Counted from the stretch's first letter, positions 17,303 to 29,037 are shown. The stretch is 64,000 bases of DNA from Pseudomonas linyingensis (GCF_900109175.1 NZ_FNZE01000012.1:1-64000); one strand, 5' to 3'. Made by a program: numbers and translations. Notes: generated from the sequence alone by a model not told the origin.

Positions 17303-18754
17303 TCAGTAGCGCCAGAAGCTCGGCGACAGCAGCACGATCAGCGAGAACACCTCGAGGCGGCCGAGGATCATCGCCACGCTGAGCAGCAGCTTGGCGCTGT
17401 CCGGCAGGCTGGCATAGTGCGCGGTGGCGTCGCCCAGCGCCGGGCCGAGGTTGTTCATGCACGAGGCCAGGCTGGAGAAGGCGGTGATCGGGTCGAGGCC
17501 GCTACCGAGCAGCAGCAGCATCAGGCCGAAGAAGGTCACCATGTACATGGCGCAGAAGCCCCACACCGATTCGACCACCCGATCCGGCACCTTGCGCCGG
17601 CCCATCTTCACCCCGAACACGCCGTTGGGGTGCAACAGGCGCTGGATCTCGCGCTGGCCCTGACGCACCACCAGCATGGCGCGCATCACCTTCATGCCGC
17701 CGCCGGTGGAGCCGGCGCAGGCGCCGATGAAGGCGGTGTACAGCAGCAGGAAAGGCAGGAAGCTCGGCCACAGGCTGAAGTCGTCGACGCCGAAGCCGGT
17801 GGTGGTGAACACCGAGACCACCTGGAAGGCGGCGTAGCGCACCGAGTCGAGCGGATGTTCGTGGTGGCTGTAGACCAGCAGGATCAGCGTGGTGATAACG
17901 AATACCGCCGCCAGCAGCTTGAGGTAGGCCATGCACTCGGCGTCGCGCAGGTAGGCCTTCAGCGAGCGGCTGCGCAGGGCGAGGAAGTGCAGGGCGAAGT
18001 TCATCCCCGAGGCGGCCATGAAGAAGATGCAGATGGCCTCGATCAGCGCGCTGTCGAAGTAGCCGATGCTGGCGTCGTGGGTGGAGAAACCGCCGATGGC
18101 GATGGTGGCGAAGCTGTGGCCGATGGCATCGAACAGGCTCATGCCGGCGATCCAGTAGGCCAACGCACAGAGCGCGGTGAGACCGCAGTAGATCAGCCAG
18201 AGGGTCTTGGCGGTGTCGGCGATGCGGGCCGACAGCTTGTTCTCCTTCAGCGGTCCCGGCATCTCGGCGCGGTACAGCTGCATGCCGCCGATGCCGAGCA
18301 TCGGCATCACCGCTACCGCCAGCACCACGATACCCATGCCGCCCAGCCACTGCAGTTGCTGGCGGTAGTAGAGGATCGAGCGTGGCAGCTCGTCGAGACC
18401 GGTGAGCACGGTGGCGCCGGTGGTGCTCAGGCCGGAGAAGGCTTCGAACAGCGCGTCGGTGGCGTCCATCGCCGGCCGCTCGCTGAGCAGGAAGGGGATG
18501 GCGCCGAACAGGCCGAGGACGAACCAGAACAGTGCGGTGATCAGGTAGCCGTCGCGTACCCGCAGCTCGCCACGCGCCTCGCGGGTCGGGAGCCAGATCA
18601 GTGCGCCGGTCACCAGGGTGATGGCGAACGACCAGACGAAGCTGTGCCAGGTGTCGTCGCCGTCGTGCACGCCGAGCAGCATGGGCGGCAGGTGGGTGAT
18701 GCTGAACAGCATCAGCAGAATGCCGAGGATGCGGGAAATGACGGCGTAATGCAT
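17303..18754 (-). CDS. trkH: Trk potassium uptake system membrane subunit
   Basis: The 483-residue protein is the K+-translocating subunit, with about ten hydrophobic segments and four pore loops. The selectivity regions are visible: STTGATV near residue 110, IGGFSTHDAS near 220, TTTGFG near 320 and LASCMNNLGPALG near 440. GSTGGGMKV precedes the third loop helix. It works with the TrkA subunit encoded upstream, 68 bases away on the same strand. Pairing of trkH with trkA varies among pseudomonads. Confidence 0.95.
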   Translation of the reverse strand: MHYAVISRILGILLMLFSITHLPPMLLGVHDGDDTWHSFVWSFAITLVTGALIWLPTREARGELRVRDGYLITALFWFVLGLFGAIPFLLSERPAMDATDALFEAFSGLSTTGATVLTGLDELPRSILYYRQQLQWLGGMGIVVLAVAVMPMLGIGGMQLYRAEMPGPLKENKLSARIADTAKTLWLIYCGLTALCALAYWIAGMSLFDAIGHSFATIAIGGFSTHDASIGYFDSALIEAICIFFMAASGMNFALHFLALRSRSLKAYLRDAECMAYLKLLAAVFVITTLILLVYSHHEHPLDSVRYAAFQVVSVFTTTGFGVDDFSLWPSFLPFLLLYTAFIGACAGSTGGGMKVMRAMLVVRQGQREIQRLLHPNGVFGVKMGRRKVPDRVVESVWGFCAMYMVTFFGLMLLLLGSGLDPITAFSSLASCMNNLGPALGDATAHYASLPDSAKLLLSVAMILGRLEVFSLIVLLSPSFWRY

Positions 18755-18822
18755 GTACGGAGGTTACCGGCGCAAGGGCGTGGGCATGGCAGCGGGGCGA
18801 TCGCTCCGCTGCCCGGCGGGGG

Positions 18823-20196
18823 TCAGAAGAAGGTCAGGCCCGCCTGGAACAGGCGTTCCACGTCGCGGATGTGCTTCTTGTCGACCAGGAACAGGATGAT
18901 GTGATCGCCCGACTCGATGCGCGTCTCGCCGTGAGCGATCAGCACTTCCTCGTCGCGGATGATCGCCCCGATGGTGCTCCCCGGCGGCAGCGGGACGTCG
19001 GCGACCCGGCGACCGACCACCTTGCTCGACTTGGCGTCGCCGTGGGCGATGGCCTCGATCGCCTCGGCGGCGCCGCGGCGCAGCGAGTGCACGCTGACGA
19101 TGTCGCCGCGGCGCACGTGGGTCAGCAGGGTGCCGATGGTGGCTTGCTGCGGGCTGATAGCGATGTCGATCTCGCCGCCCTGGATCAGGTCGACGTAGGC
19201 CGGGTTGCTGATCAAGCTCATCACCTTGCGCGCGCCGAGGCGCTTGGCCAGCAGCGAGGACATGATGTTGGCCTCGTCGTCGTTGGTCAGGGCCAGGAAG
19301 ATGTCGGCTTCGTTGATGTTCTCCTCGACCAGCAGGTCGCGGTCGGAGGCGCTGCCCTGCAGGACGATGGTGCTTTCCAGGGTGTCGGACAGGTAGCGGC
19401 AGCGCGCCGGGTTCATCTCGATGATCTTCACCTGGTAGCGGGTCTCGATGGCCTCGGCCAGGCGTTCGCCGATATGCCCGCCGCCGGCGATCACCACCCG
19501 GCGGTAGCTGTCCTCGACCCGGCGCAGCTCGCTCATCACCGCACGGATATGGCTGCGCGCGGCGATGAAGAACACCTCGTCGTCGGCCTCGATCACCGTG
19601 TCGCCCTGCGGCAGGATCGCCCGGTCGCGGCGGTAGATGGCCGCCACCCGGGCGTCGATGGTCGGCATGTGCTCGCGGATCTGCCTGAGCTGCTGACCAA
19701 CCAGGGGACCGCCGTAGTAGGCGCGCACGCCGACCAGCTGGGCCTTGCCGTCGGCGAAGTCGAGCACCTGCAGGGCGCCGGGGTATTCGATCAGGCGCTT
19801 GATGTAGTTGGTCACCACCTGTTCCGGGCTGATCAGCACGTCGACCGGGATCGCCTCGTTGCAGAACAGGCCGGCGCGGGTCAGGTAGGCCGCCTCGCGC
19901 ACGCGGGCGATCTTGGTCGGCGTGTTGAACAGGGTGTAGGCGACCTGACAGGCGATCATGTTGGTTTCGTCGCTGTTGGTCACCGCCACCAGCATGTCGG
20001 CGTCGTCGGCGCCGGCCTGGCGCAGCACGGTCGGGTAGGAACCCTTGCCCTGGATGGTGCGAATGTCCAGACGGTCGCCGAGGTCGCGCAGGCGGTCGCC
20101 GTCGGTGTCGACCACGGTGATGTCGTTGGCCTCGCTGGCCAGGTGCTCGGCCAGGCTGCCGCCGACCTGCCCCGCGCCGAGAATGATGATCTTCAT
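18823..20196 (-). CDS. trkA: Trk potassium uptake regulatory subunit
   Basis: The 457-residue cytoplasmic protein gates TrkH. It contains two RCK modules, each a Rossmann domain ([16 protein letters not shown] at the N-terminus, [17 protein letters not shown] near residue 233) followed by a TrkA_C domain. The length is standard. AGGAG lies just before the ATG. It follows rsmB by 57 bases and precedes trkH, so fmt, rsmB, trkA and trkH may form one transcript. A GC-rich palindromic hairpin lies after its stop (about 18788-18813). Confidence 0.96.
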   Translation of the reverse strand: MKIIILGAGQVGGSLAEHLASEANDITVVDTDGDRLRDLGDRLDIRTIQGKGSYPTVLRQAGADDADMLVAVTNSDETNMIACQVAYTLFNTPTKIARVREAAYLTRAGLFCNEAIPVDVLISPEQVVTNYIKRLIEYPGALQVLDFADGKAQLVGVRAYYGGPLVGQQLRQIREHMPTIDARVAAIYRRDRAILPQGDTVIEADDEVFFIAARSHIRAVMSELRRVEDSYRRVVIAGGGHIGERLAEAIETRYQVKIIEMNPARCRYLSDTLESTIVLQGSASDRDLLVEENINEADIFLALTNDDEANIMSSLLAKRLGARKVMSLISNPAYVDLIQGGEIDIAISPQQATIGTLLTHVRRGDIVSVHSLRRGAAEAIEAIAHGDAKSSKVVGRRVADVPLPPGSTIGAIIRDEEVLIAHGETRIESGDHIILFLVDKKHIRDVERLFQAGLTFF

Positions 20197-20253
20197 CCGA
20201 CTACTCCTGTGGGGCGGGTCCTGGCCCGCCGCATTCTTGTTGGGCGAGCGCCG

Positions 20254-21570
20254 TCAGCCCCGCGGCGCGGCGGCAATCTTGATCAGCTTGGCATAGTAGA
20301 AGCCGTCGTGGCCGTCGACCTGGGCCAGCAACTGGCGACCGTGCGGCTGCTTGAGGCCGAACGGACCGGGAATGTCCAGCTCGCGCGCGCCGGGGGTGCG
20401 GGCGAGGAAGGCACCGATCACCTCGGTGTTCTCGGTCGGCAGGCTCGAGCAGGTGGCGTAGAGCAGCACGCCACCTACTTCCAGGGTCGGCCACAGGGCA
20501 TCCAGCAGCTCGCCCTGCAGGGCGGCCAGGGCGGCGATGTCGTCGGCCTGGCGGGTCAGCTTGATGTCCGGATGGCGACGGATCACCCCGGTGGCCGAAC
20601 AAGGCGCATCGAGGAGGATGCGCTGGAACGCTTGACCGTCCCACCACTGCCCGACCGCGCGTGCATCGGCGGCGATCAGGTGGGCATCCAGCTGCAGACG
20701 GGCGAGGTTCTCGCGCACGCGCACCAGGCGGCTCTCTTCCAGGTCGACGGCGGTGACGGCCAGCGTCGGCTCGGCCTCCAGCAGGTGGCAGGTCTTGCCG
20801 CCCGGGGCGCAGCAGGCGTCCAGCACGTGCTGGCCGGGCTTGAGCTCGAGCAGGTCGGCGGCCAGCTGGGCGGCCTCGTCCTGCACGCTGACCCGCCCGG
20901 CGGCGAAGCCCGGCAGGGTGGTGACGTCGCAGGGGGAGGCCAGCTGCACGCCATCCGTGCTGAACGGGCAGGCGCGCGCCTCGATGCCGGCGGCGGCCAG
21001 CTCGGTGAGGTAGGCGTCGCGCGAGCCATGGCGGCGGTTGACCCGCAGAGTCAGCGGCGGATGGCTGTTGTTGGCCGCGCAGACGGTTTCCCAGTCCGCC
21101 GGCCAGTGCGCCTTCAGTGCCTTCTGCAGCCAGCGCGGGTGGGCGGTGCGCGCGGCGGGGTCCTTCTCCAGCGCGGCGAGCAGCGCCTCGCCCTCGCGCT
21201 GGGCACGGCGCAGCACGGCATTGATCAGGCCCTTGGCCGAGGACTTCTTCAGCTTGTCGACGCAGCCGACCGTTTCGCCGATCGCCGCGTGGGCGGGGAT
21301 GCGTGTGTAGAGCAGCTGATACAGGCCGATCAACAGCAGCGCCTCGAGGTCCTGATCGCCCGCCTTGAACGGCTTCTGCAGTAGCTTGTCCGCCAGCAGG
21401 GCCAGGCGTGGCTGCCAGCGTGCGGTGCCGAAGGCCAGCTCCTGGGTCAGACCGCGGTCGCGGGCCTCGACCTTGTCCAGCTGCGCCGGCAGCGCGCTGC
21501 CCAGCGAGGCCTTGCCGGCGAGCACGGCGCCGAGGGCGCGGGCGGCGGCCAGCCGCGGATTGATACTCAT
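20254..21570 (-). CDS. rsmB: 16S rRNA (cytosine-967-C5)-methyltransferase
   Basis: The 438-residue enzyme methylates C967 of 16S rRNA. The N-terminal NusB-like RNA-binding domain (residues 1-135, [16 protein letters not shown]) is followed by a SAM-binding Rossmann domain with [15 protein letters not shown] near 255 and the catalytic motifs [10 protein letters not shown] near 320 and YATCSS near 375, supplying the two conserved cysteines. Its ATG overlaps the fmt stop by one base (TGATG). Confidence 0.96.
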   Translation of the reverse strand: MSINPRLAAARALGAVLAGKASLGSALPAQLDKVEARDRGLTQELAFGTARWQPRLALLADKLLQKPFKAGDQDLEALLLIGLYQLLYTRIPAHAAIGETVGCVDKLKKSSAKGLINAVLRRAQREGEALLAALEKDPAARTAHPRWLQKALKAHWPADWETVCAANNSHPPLTLRVNRRHGSRDAYLTELAAAGIEARACPFSTDGVQLASPCDVTTLPGFAAGRVSVQDEAAQLAADLLELKPGQHVLDACCAPGGKTCHLLEAEPTLAVTAVDLEESRLVRVRENLARLQLDAHLIAADARAVGQWWDGQAFQRILLDAPCSATGVIRRHPDIKLTRQADDIAALAALQGELLDALWPTLEVGGVLLYATCSSLPTENTEVIGAFLARTPGARELDIPGPFGLKQPHGRQLLAQVDGHDGFYYAKLIKIAAAPRG

Positions 21571-22526
21571 CAGACCAGCACCTGGCCGGTGGCGAACTGC
21601 TCGCGGCGGCTGTTGTACAGGTCGGCAAAATTCAGCGGCTTGCCGCCAGCCAGCTGCAGGCGGGTCAGGCGCAGGGCGCCGGTGCCGCAGGCCACGACGA
21701 GGCCGTCGCGGCTGGCGTCGAGGATTTCACCCGGTGCGCCCTGCCCTTCGCCCTGGCCTTCTGCGACGAGCTGGGCAGCCAGCACCTTGAGCGGCGCTTC
21801 GGCCAGCGTGGTATGGCAGATCGGCCAGGGATTGAAGGCGCGCACCAGACGCGCAAGCTCCACGGCCGGACGACTCCAGTCAAGGCGCGCCTCGTCCTTG
21901 TTCAGCTTGTGGGCGTAGGTGGCCAGGGCATCGTCCTGCACCTCGCCCTTGAGTTCGCCGGCGGCCAGTTGCGGGATGGCCGCAACCACCGCCGCGGCGC
22001 CCAGCTCGGCCAGGCGGTCGTGCAGGCTGCCGCCGGTGTCGGAGGCAGCAATCGGGGTGACGACCTTGAGCAGCATCGGCCCGGTGTCCAGGCCTGCTTC
22101 CATCTGCATCACGGTGACCCCGGATTCGGCATCGCCGGCCTGCACCGCACGCTGGATCGGCGCGGCGCCGCGCCAGCGCGGCAGCAGCGAGGCGTGGCTG
22201 TTGATGCAGCCCAGGCGCGGGATGTCCAGCACCACCTGCGGCAGGATCAGGCCGTAGGCCACCACCACCAGCAGGTCGGGCGCCAGCGCGGCCAGTTCGG
22301 CCTGGGCTGCCGGATCGCGCAGGGTCGCCGGCTGCAGCACGGGAATCTCGTGGGCGACGGCGAGCTGCTTGACCGGGCTGGCCATCAGCTTCTGGCCGCG
22401 ACCGGCCGGGCGGTCGGGCTGGGTGTACACCGCCACCGGGTTGAGGCCGCTGTCGAGCAGGGCCTGCAGGTGGCGGGCGGCAAATTCCGGAGTACCGGCG
22501 AAGACGATGCGCAGGGGCTGGCTCAT
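21570..22526 (-). CDS. fmt: Methionyl-tRNA formyltransferase
   Basis: The 318-residue enzyme formylates initiator Met-tRNA. The catalytic region shows [12 protein letters not shown] near residue 10, the [13 protein letters not shown] block near 112 (with the conserved NSHASLLP) and [12 protein letters not shown]. The C-terminal OB-like domain is complete. It follows def after 49 bases, but a strong intrinsic terminator lies in that gap, so readthrough or an extra promoter would set its level. Confidence 0.97.
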   Translation of the reverse strand: MSQPLRIVFAGTPEFAARHLQALLDSGLNPVAVYTQPDRPAGRGQKLMASPVKQLAVAHEIPVLQPATLRDPAAQAELAALAPDLLVVVAYGLILPQVVLDIPRLGCINSHASLLPRWRGAAPIQRAVQAGDAESGVTVMQMEAGLDTGPMLLKVVTPIAASDTGGSLHDRLAELGAAAVVAAIPQLAAGELKGEVQDDALATYAHKLNKDEARLDWSRPAVELARLVRAFNPWPICHTTLAEAPLKVLAAQLVAEGQGEGQGAPGEILDASRDGLVVACGTGALRLTRLQLAGGKPLNFADLYNSRREQFATGQVLV

Positions 22527-22541
22527 GGGGCTCGCTCAAGA

Positions 22542-22568
22542 AAAAAGGCTTGCCGCGGGCAAGCCTTC
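22542..22568 (-). terminator. Intrinsic terminator between def and fmt
   Basis: Read on the minus strand, a perfect 10-bp stem (22568-22559 with 22555-22546, three-base loop) runs into six T residues (A22542-A22547 on the plus strand). It lies between the def stop and the fmt start, only about 16 bases before the fmt ATG. Confidence 0.8.
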
Positions 22569-22575
22569 TGGTGAA

Positions 22576-23085
22576 TCAGGAGTGTTGCAGGCGATGCTGT
22601 TTTTCCAGCTTCTTCTTGATCCGGTCGCGCTTGAGGCTGGACAGGTAGTCGACGAACAGCTTGCCGTTGAGGTGGTCGCACTCGTGCTGGATGCACACCG
22701 CCAGCAGGCCCTCGGCGATCAGCTCGAAGGGCTGGCCGTCGCGGTCCAGCGCCTTGATCCTGACTTTCTGCGGGCGGTCGACGTTCTCGTAGAAGCCGGG
22801 CACCGACAGGCAGCCTTCCTGGTACTGGTCCATCTGCTCGGTGAGCGGCTCGAACTCGGGGTTGATGAACACCCGCGGATCGCTCTTGTCCTCCGACAGG
22901 TCCATCACCACCAGGCGCTTGTGCACGTTGACCTGGGTCGCGGCCAGGCCGATGCCGGGCGCCGCGTACATGGTTTCGAACATGTCGTCGATCAGCTGGC
23001 GCAGCGCGTCGTCCACCACGTCCACCGGCTTGGCGTGGGTGCGCAGGCGGGGATCGGGGAATTCGAGAATGTTCAGGATCGCCAT
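22576..23085 (-). CDS. def: Peptide deformylase
   Basis: The 169-residue metalloenzyme removes the formyl group from new proteins. All three motifs are present: GIGLAATQV near residue 45, EGCLSVPG near 90 and QHECDHLNG near 133, giving Cys and two His metal ligands plus the catalytic Glu. The start at 23085 gives the canonical [12 protein letters not shown]-terminus; a longer frame to 23205 adds an implausible leader. It diverges from the LysM gene at 23226. Confidence 0.97.
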   Translation of the reverse strand: MAILNILEFPDPRLRTHAKPVDVVDDALRQLIDDMFETMYAAPGIGLAATQVNVHKRLVVMDLSEDKSDPRVFINPEFEPLTEQMDQYQEGCLSVPGFYENVDRPQKVRIKALDRDGQPFELIAEGLLAVCIQHECDHLNGKLFVDYLSSLKRDRIKKKLEKQHRLQHS

Positions 23086-23225
23086 ATGCGTTTGTGATGC
23101 ACTTGTGGAATAAATCGAAAACCGGCTGATAAGATGCCCGGCAGCTCGAAAAACGGCTTGAGGCCGCGTATTTCGCCGGCCAGCGCACGTTTTGTGTGTC
23201 GGCACATGATAAAGGGATTCACCTC

Positions 23226-24251
23226 ATGAGGAAATCATTAGTCGCCCTGCTGCTGATGGCGGCTGGCAGCCTGGCCCAGGCCGAAGTCCAGCTCCGGGAC
23301 GGCCATCCGCAGAGCTACACCGTGGTGCGCGGCGACACCCTGTGGGACATCTCCGGCAAGTTCCTCCGCCAGCCGTGGAAGTGGCCGGAAATCTGGCACG
23401 CCAACCCGCAGGTGCAGAATCCCAACCTGATCTATCCGGGCGATGAGCTCAGCCTGGTCTACATCGACGGCCAGCCGCGCCTGGTGCTCGGCCGCGGCGC
23501 CTCGCGCGGCACCATCAAGCTGTCACCGCACGTGCGCAGCACGCCGATGGCCGAGGCGATCCCGGCCATCCCGCTGGAGAAGATCAACAGCTTCCTGCTC
23601 AGCAACCGCATCGTCGACAGCGCCAGCGAATTCTCCCAGGCACCGTACATCGTCGCCGGCAACGCCGAGCGCGTGGTCAGCGGTGCCGGCGACCGCATCT
23701 ATGCCCGCGGCAGCTTCGCCGACGGCCAGCCGGTCTATGGCCTGTTCCGTCAGGGCAAGACCTACACCGACCCGCAGACCGGGGAAGTCCTCGGCATCAA
23801 CGCCGACGATATCGGCAGCGGCGAAGTGGTAGCCGAGGAAGGCGACATCGCCACCCTGGTGCTCAGCCGCACCACCCAGGAAGTGCGCATGGGCGACCGC
23901 CTGCTGCCCACCGAGGAGCGCGCGATCAGCTCCACCTTCATGCCCAGCTCGCCGAGCAGCGAGATCGACGGCCTGATCCTCGACGTGCCGCGCGGTGTGA
24001 CCCAGGTCGGCCAGCTCGACGTGGTCACCCTCAACAAGGGCCGTCGCGATGGCCTCGAAGAAGGCAACGTGCTGGCCATCTACAAAACCGGCGAGACCGT
24101 GCGCGACCGCATCACCGGCGAGAGCGTGAAGATCCCCGACGAGCGTTCCGGCCTGCTGATGGTGTTCCGCACCTACGACAAGCTCAGCTACGGCCTGGTG
24201 CTCAACGCCAGCCGCTCGCTGGCGGTGAACGACAAGGTCCGCAACCCGTAA
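23226..24251 (+). CDS. Secreted LysM-domain protein
   Basis: The 341-residue protein has a signal peptide (residues 1-19, cleavage after AQA) and one LysM domain (about 31-79, YTVVRGDTLWDISGKF to NPNLIYPGDEL) for peptidoglycan binding, followed by a roughly 260-residue region of unknown role conserved next to dprA in pseudomonads. AAGGGA precedes the ATG. It stands alone between the def promoter region and a strong terminator, with dprA 118 bases further on. Confidence 0.92.
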   Translation: MRKSLVALLLMAAGSLAQAEVQLRDGHPQSYTVVRGDTLWDISGKFLRQPWKWPEIWHANPQVQNPNLIYPGDELSLVYIDGQPRLVLGRGASRGTIKLSPHVRSTPMAEAIPAIPLEKINSFLLSNRIVDSASEFSQAPYIVAGNAERVVSGAGDRIYARGSFADGQPVYGLFRQGKTYTDPQTGEVLGINADDIGSGEVVAEEGDIATLVLSRTTQEVRMGDRLLPTEERAISSTFMPSSPSSEIDGLILDVPRGVTQVGQLDVVTLNKGRRDGLEEGNVLAIYKTGETVRDRITGESVKIPDERSGLLMVFRTYDKLSYGLVLNASRSLAVNDKVRNP

Positions 24252-24260
24252 GTGCGGTGA

Positions 24261-24293
24261 ACGAAGCCCCCGCCCTGCGGGGGCTTCGTGTTT
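24261..24293 (+). terminator. Intrinsic terminator after the LysM gene
   Basis: A perfect 13-bp stem (24261-24273 with 24277-24289, loop CCT) followed by GTTTCT. The CGTGTTTCTGG flank is the same as at the terminator at 3493-3526. Confidence 0.85.
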
Positions 24294-24369
24294 CTGGCCG
24301 GGCGCAAGGAGCTGCGCCGACCAGCGGCCCTGCCGTTCCGCCCTCCTCTCCCGATCAAGGACGATCGCC

Positions 24370-25482
24370 ATGCCCCATCCCACCGCCCCGTCGCCGGCCG
24401 AACTGGAAGCCCGCCTTCGCCTGCATGGCCTGCCAGAGATCGGTCCGCGGCGCTTTCGCCGCCTGCTCGAGGTGTTCGGCTCGGCCAGTGCCGCCCTCAG
24501 CGCGCCGGCTTTCGCCTGGCAGTCCCTCGGCCTGCCACAGGCTGCCGCCCTGGCACGGCGCAGCGCCAGGGTGCGCGACCAGGCGGCACACGCCCTGGCC
24601 TGGCTGGAGCAGCCCGGACAGTACCTGCTGTGCTTCGACGATCCGTACTACCCCGCGTTGCTCGCCGAGCTGAACGACGCGCCGCCGCTGCTGTGGGTCG
24701 CCGGCGACCCCCGGCTGCTCGAGCGCCCGCAACTGGCCATGGTCGGCAGCCGTCAGGCCAGCCGGCCGGGACTGGACACCGCCGCGGCCTTCGCCCGCAG
24801 CCTGGCCGGCGGCGGCTTCGTGGTCACCAGCGGGCTGGCGCTGGGCATCGACGGCGCCGCCCATCTCGGCGCCCTGGAGGTTGGCGGCGTCACCGTGGCG
24901 GTGCTCGGCACCGGCCTCGAGTGCCTGTATCCGAAACGCCACGCCGGGCTGGCCCGGCGCATCGTCGCCGAGGGCGGCGCGCTGGTTTCCGAGCTGCCAC
25001 TCGACGCACCGCCGCAGGCCGGCAACTTCCCGCGGCGCAACCGCATCATCAGCGGCCTGTCGCTCGGCGTGCTGGTGGTCGAGGCCAGCCCGTCCAGCGG
25101 CTCGCTGATCACCGCGCGGCTGGCCGCCGAGCAGGGCCGCGAGGTGTTCGCCATTCCCGGCTCGATCCACCATCCCGGCGCGCGCGGCTGCCACCAGCTG
25201 ATCCGCGAGGGCGCCCAGCTGGTGGAGAAGGTCGAGGATATTCTCGAGGCGCTGCGCGGCTGGCAGCGCGTGCCGACCAGGGCCGCGCCGCGCCAGCAGG
25301 CCATCGATCTGGGCGAGGAGCCACACCCGTTGCTGGCCCTGCTGCGTGCCGCACCGCAGAGCAGCGAGGCTCTGGCCGTGAGCAGCGGCCTGCCCTTGCC
25401 CGAACTGCTCGCCCAGCTCACCGAACTGGAGCTGGACGGGCGCATCGGCTGCGACAACGGCTGCTGGGTCTGCTGCGGCTGA
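24370..25482 (+). CDS. dprA: DNA-processing protein A
   Basis: The 370-residue protein protects incoming single-stranded DNA and loads RecA in transformation. It has an N-terminal SAM-like helical part, the Rossmann-type core with MVGSRQASRPG near residue 125, SGLALGIDGAAH near 157, GTGLECLYPKRH near 180 and NFPRRNRIISGLS near 220, and a C-terminal winged-helix domain. Its position between the LysM gene and tsaC is usual. No ribosome site is obvious beyond AAGGACGATCGCC. Confidence 0.95.
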   Translation: MPHPTAPSPAELEARLRLHGLPEIGPRRFRRLLEVFGSASAALSAPAFAWQSLGLPQAAALARRSARVRDQAAHALAWLEQPGQYLLCFDDPYYPALLAELNDAPPLLWVAGDPRLLERPQLAMVGSRQASRPGLDTAAAFARSLAGGGFVVTSGLALGIDGAAHLGALEVGGVTVAVLGTGLECLYPKRHAGLARRIVAEGGALVSELPLDAPPQAGNFPRRNRIISGLSLGVLVVEASPSSGSLITARLAAEQGREVFAIPGSIHHPGARGCHQLIREGAQLVEKVEDILEALRGWQRVPTRAAPRQQAIDLGEEPHPLLALLRAAPQSSEALAVSSGLPLPELLAQLTELELDGRIGCDNGCWVCCG

Positions 25483-25563
25483 GCCCTGCCCATCGACATG
25501 CACTGCCATCGCTGGCCCGAGCGGATACACTGCGCAGCAGTTTTCCAGCGCGCGGAGGTGGTG

Positions 25564-26121
25564 ATGGTCGGGCAGTGGCAGGTGCAGCAGGTGGCGCAGG
25601 TGGTGCGCCAGGGCGGCGTGATCGCCTACCCCACCGAGGCGGTGTGGGGGCTGGGCTGCGACCCGTGGGATGCCGAGGCGGTGTTCCGCCTGCTGGCGCT
25701 CAAGGCGCGCCCGGTGGAGAAGGGCCTGATCCTGGTGGCCGCCGACATAGCCCAGTTCGACTTCCTCATCCACGATCTGCCGCAGGCCTGGCGCGCGCAG
25801 CTGCAGCTCAGCTGGCCGGGGGCGAACACCTGGCTGGTGCCGCATCAGGACCGCCTGCCCGAGTGGATCAGCGGGATGCACGACAGCGTGGCTCTGCGGG
25901 TCAGCGACCACCCGCTGGTGCGCGCGCTGTGCGCCCACACCGGGCCGCTGGTGTCGACCTCGGCCAATCCCGCCGGCCGCCCGGCGGCGCGTACCCGTCT
26001 GCGCGTCGAGCAGTACTTCGGCGGCCAGCTCGACGCGGTGCTCGGCGGCGCGCTGGGCGGCCGGCGCAACCCCAGCCTGATCCGCGACCTGCGCACCGGC
26101 CAGGTGATCCGCCCGTCCTGA
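25564..26121 (+). CDS. tsaC: Threonylcarbamoyl-AMP synthase
   Basis: The 185-residue YrdC/Sua5-type enzyme forms threonylcarbamoyl-AMP from threonine, bicarbonate and ATP for t6A37 modification of tRNA. Visible motifs are [15 protein letters not shown] near residue 22, [13 protein letters not shown] near 50 and [12 protein letters not shown] near 138. The short YrdC form lacks the Sua5 C-terminal domain. The ATG has GGAGGTG upstream; a longer frame from 25498 is less likely. It follows dprA by 81 bases. Confidence 0.95.
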   Translation: MVGQWQVQQVAQVVRQGGVIAYPTEAVWGLGCDPWDAEAVFRLLALKARPVEKGLILVAADIAQFDFLIHDLPQAWRAQLQLSWPGANTWLVPHQDRLPEWISGMHDSVALRVSDHPLVRALCAHTGPLVSTSANPAGRPAARTRLRVEQYFGGQLDAVLGGALGGRRNPSLIRDLRTGQVIRPS

Positions 26122-26164
26122 AGTCCATGGCAACCCGGAATTTCAGGGTTTCCATGCGCAGCTG

Positions 26165-27139
26165 TCAGGGCAGCAGGATGGTCGAGCCGGTGGTCTTCCG
26201 CCCTGCCTGGGCGGCCTGGGCCGCTCCGGCGTCGGCCAGGGCGTGGCGCTGGCCGATCTCCACCTGCAGGGTGCCATTGGCGACCAGCGCATACAGCTCC
26301 GCAGCCATGGCGCGCAGGCGCTCGGGGGTGTCGGCGTAGCCGGCCAGGGTCGGCCGGGTGACGAACAGCGAGCCCTTCTGCGCCAGGATGCCGAGGTTGA
26401 CCCCGGTGACCGGGCCGGAGGCGTTGCCGAAGCTGACCAGCAGGCCGCGTCTGGCCACGCAGTCCAGGGAGATTTCCCAGGTGTCCTTGCCCACCGAGTC
26501 GTAGACCACCGGGCACTTCTCCCCATCGGTCAGCTCCAGCACCCGCGCGCGCACGTCCTCGCGGCTGTAGTCGATGGTCGCCCAGGCGCCCAGCGCCTGC
26601 GCGCGCTCGGCCTTCTCGGCCGAGCCGACCGTGCCGATCAGCCTGACGCCGAGCGCCCTGGCCCACTGGCAGGCCAGGCTGCCGACACCGCCGGCGGCGG
26701 CGTGGAACAGGATGGTTTCGCCGCCCTGCAGCTTGCCGATCTGGCGCAGCAGGTACTGCACGGTCAGGCCCTTGAGGGTCGCCGCGGCGGCCTGCTCGCA
26801 GCTCACCCCGGCGGGCAGCGGCACCAGTACGTCGGCCGGCAGCACGCTCAGCTCGGCGTAGGAGCCCTGCGGTCCGGTGCAGTAGGCCACCCGGTCGCCG
26901 ACCTGGAACTCGCTGACCGCGCTGCCGACCGCCTCGACCACTCCGGCGCCCTCGCTGCCCAGCCCCGAGGGCAGGCTCAGCGGATACAGGCCGTTGCGGT
27001 AGTAGATGTCGATGAAGTTCAGGCCGATGGCCTGGTTGCGCACGCGCACCTCGCGCGGGCCGGGGGCGGCGGGAGTGAAGTCGACGTACTCGAGCACCTC
27101 GGGGCCGCCGTGGCGGCTGAGCTGGATGCGTTTGGCCAT
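26165..27139 (-). CDS. qor: NADPH:quinone oxidoreductase
   Basis: The 324-residue zinc-free medium-chain dehydrogenase reduces quinones with NADPH. It begins MAKRIQLSRHGGPEVLEYVD, has the substrate-domain NFIDIYYRNGLYPL near residue 50 and the nucleotide motif AAAGGVGSLACQWA near 148. The zinc-binding cysteines of alcohol dehydrogenases are absent, as expected. It converges with tsaC (43 bases between stops) and diverges from hemF. Confidence 0.95.
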   Translation of the reverse strand: MAKRIQLSRHGGPEVLEYVDFTPAAPGPREVRVRNQAIGLNFIDIYYRNGLYPLSLPSGLGSEGAGVVEAVGSAVSEFQVGDRVAYCTGPQGSYAELSVLPADVLVPLPAGVSCEQAAAATLKGLTVQYLLRQIGKLQGGETILFHAAAGGVGSLACQWARALGVRLIGTVGSAEKAERAQALGAWATIDYSREDVRARVLELTDGEKCPVVYDSVGKDTWEISLDCVARRGLLVSFGNASGPVTGVNLGILAQKGSLFVTRPTLAGYADTPERLRAMAAELYALVANGTLQVEIGQRHALADAGAAQAAQAGRKTTGSTILLP

Positions 27140-27289
27140 GGCCGGGAATCCTCGTTGCAGATGGCAAGGCGCCCATCCAAGCTTGCGCCATGGCCTGCGT
27201 CAAGCCCGGGGTGCAAAACGCGGTGGTATGCTTGCCGCCTGTTGCGCGCCGCCGGCCTGTCCGTGCGGCCAGACCCGGATCCGAGGTGA

Positions 27290-28212
<923 letters not shown>

Positions 28213-28213
<1 letters not shown>

Positions 28214-29031
28214 TGGACCGCTATTGCGTGTTCGGCAACCCCATCGGCCACAGCAAGTCGCCGCTGATCCACCGCCTGTTCGCCGCGCAGACCGGCGAGC
28301 AGCTCAGCTACGAGGCGCTGCTGGCGCCGCTGGACGACTTCGTCGGTTTCGCCCGCGCCTTCTTCGCCGAGGGCCTGGGCGCCAACGTCACCGTGCCGTT
28401 CAAGGAAGAGGCCTTCCGCCTCGCCGACGAGCTCAGCCAGCGCGCCGCCCGCGCCGGGGCGGTGAACACCCTGAAAAAGCTGGCCGATGGCCGCCTGCTC
28501 GGCGACAACACCGACGGCGCCGGGCTGGTGCGCGACCTCACCGTCAACGCCGGCCTCGAGCTGGCCGGCAAGCGTATCCTGCTGCTCGGAGCCGGCGGTG
28601 CGGTGCGTGGCGTGCTCGAGCCGCTGCTGGCGGAAAAGCCGGCCGAGCTGGTGATCGCCAACCGCACCGTGGCCAAGGCAGAAGAGCTGGCGCGGCTGTT
28701 CTCCGACCTCGGCCCGGTGCTGGCCAGCGGCTTCGACTGGATCGACGCGCCGGTCGACCTGATCGTCAACGGCACCTCGGCCAGCCTGGCCGGCGAGCTG
28801 CCGCCGATCTCGCCGAGCCTGATCCAGCCGGGGCACACGGTGTGCTACGACATGATGTACGCCAAGGAGCCGACCGCCTTCAATCGCTGGGCGGCCGAGC
28901 ACGGCGCGGCGCGCACCCTGGACGGCTTGGGCATGCTGGTCGAGCAGGCCGCCGAGGCGTTCTTCGTCTGGCGCGGCGTGCGCCCGGACAGCGCGCCGGT
29001 GCTCGCCGAGCTGCGCCGCCTGCTGGGCTGA
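28213..29031 (+). CDS. aroE: Shikimate dehydrogenase (NADP+)
   Basis: The 272-residue enzyme reduces 3-dehydroshikimate to shikimate. The catalytic lysine is in NVTVPFK (about residue 65) with partner Asp in GDNTDGAG (about 102), and the NADP loop is GAGGAVRG with NRT following the next strand (about 150). The ATG was chosen because it overlaps the hemF stop (TGATG) and gives the usual [16 protein letters not shown] start. Confidence 0.97.
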
Positions 29032-29037
29032 GCGCCG

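Noticed and set aside
18788-18813. GC-rich palindrome after trkA as a terminator
   Set aside because: No T tract follows and trkH lies directly downstream on the same strand, so it is mentioned only in the trkA entry.
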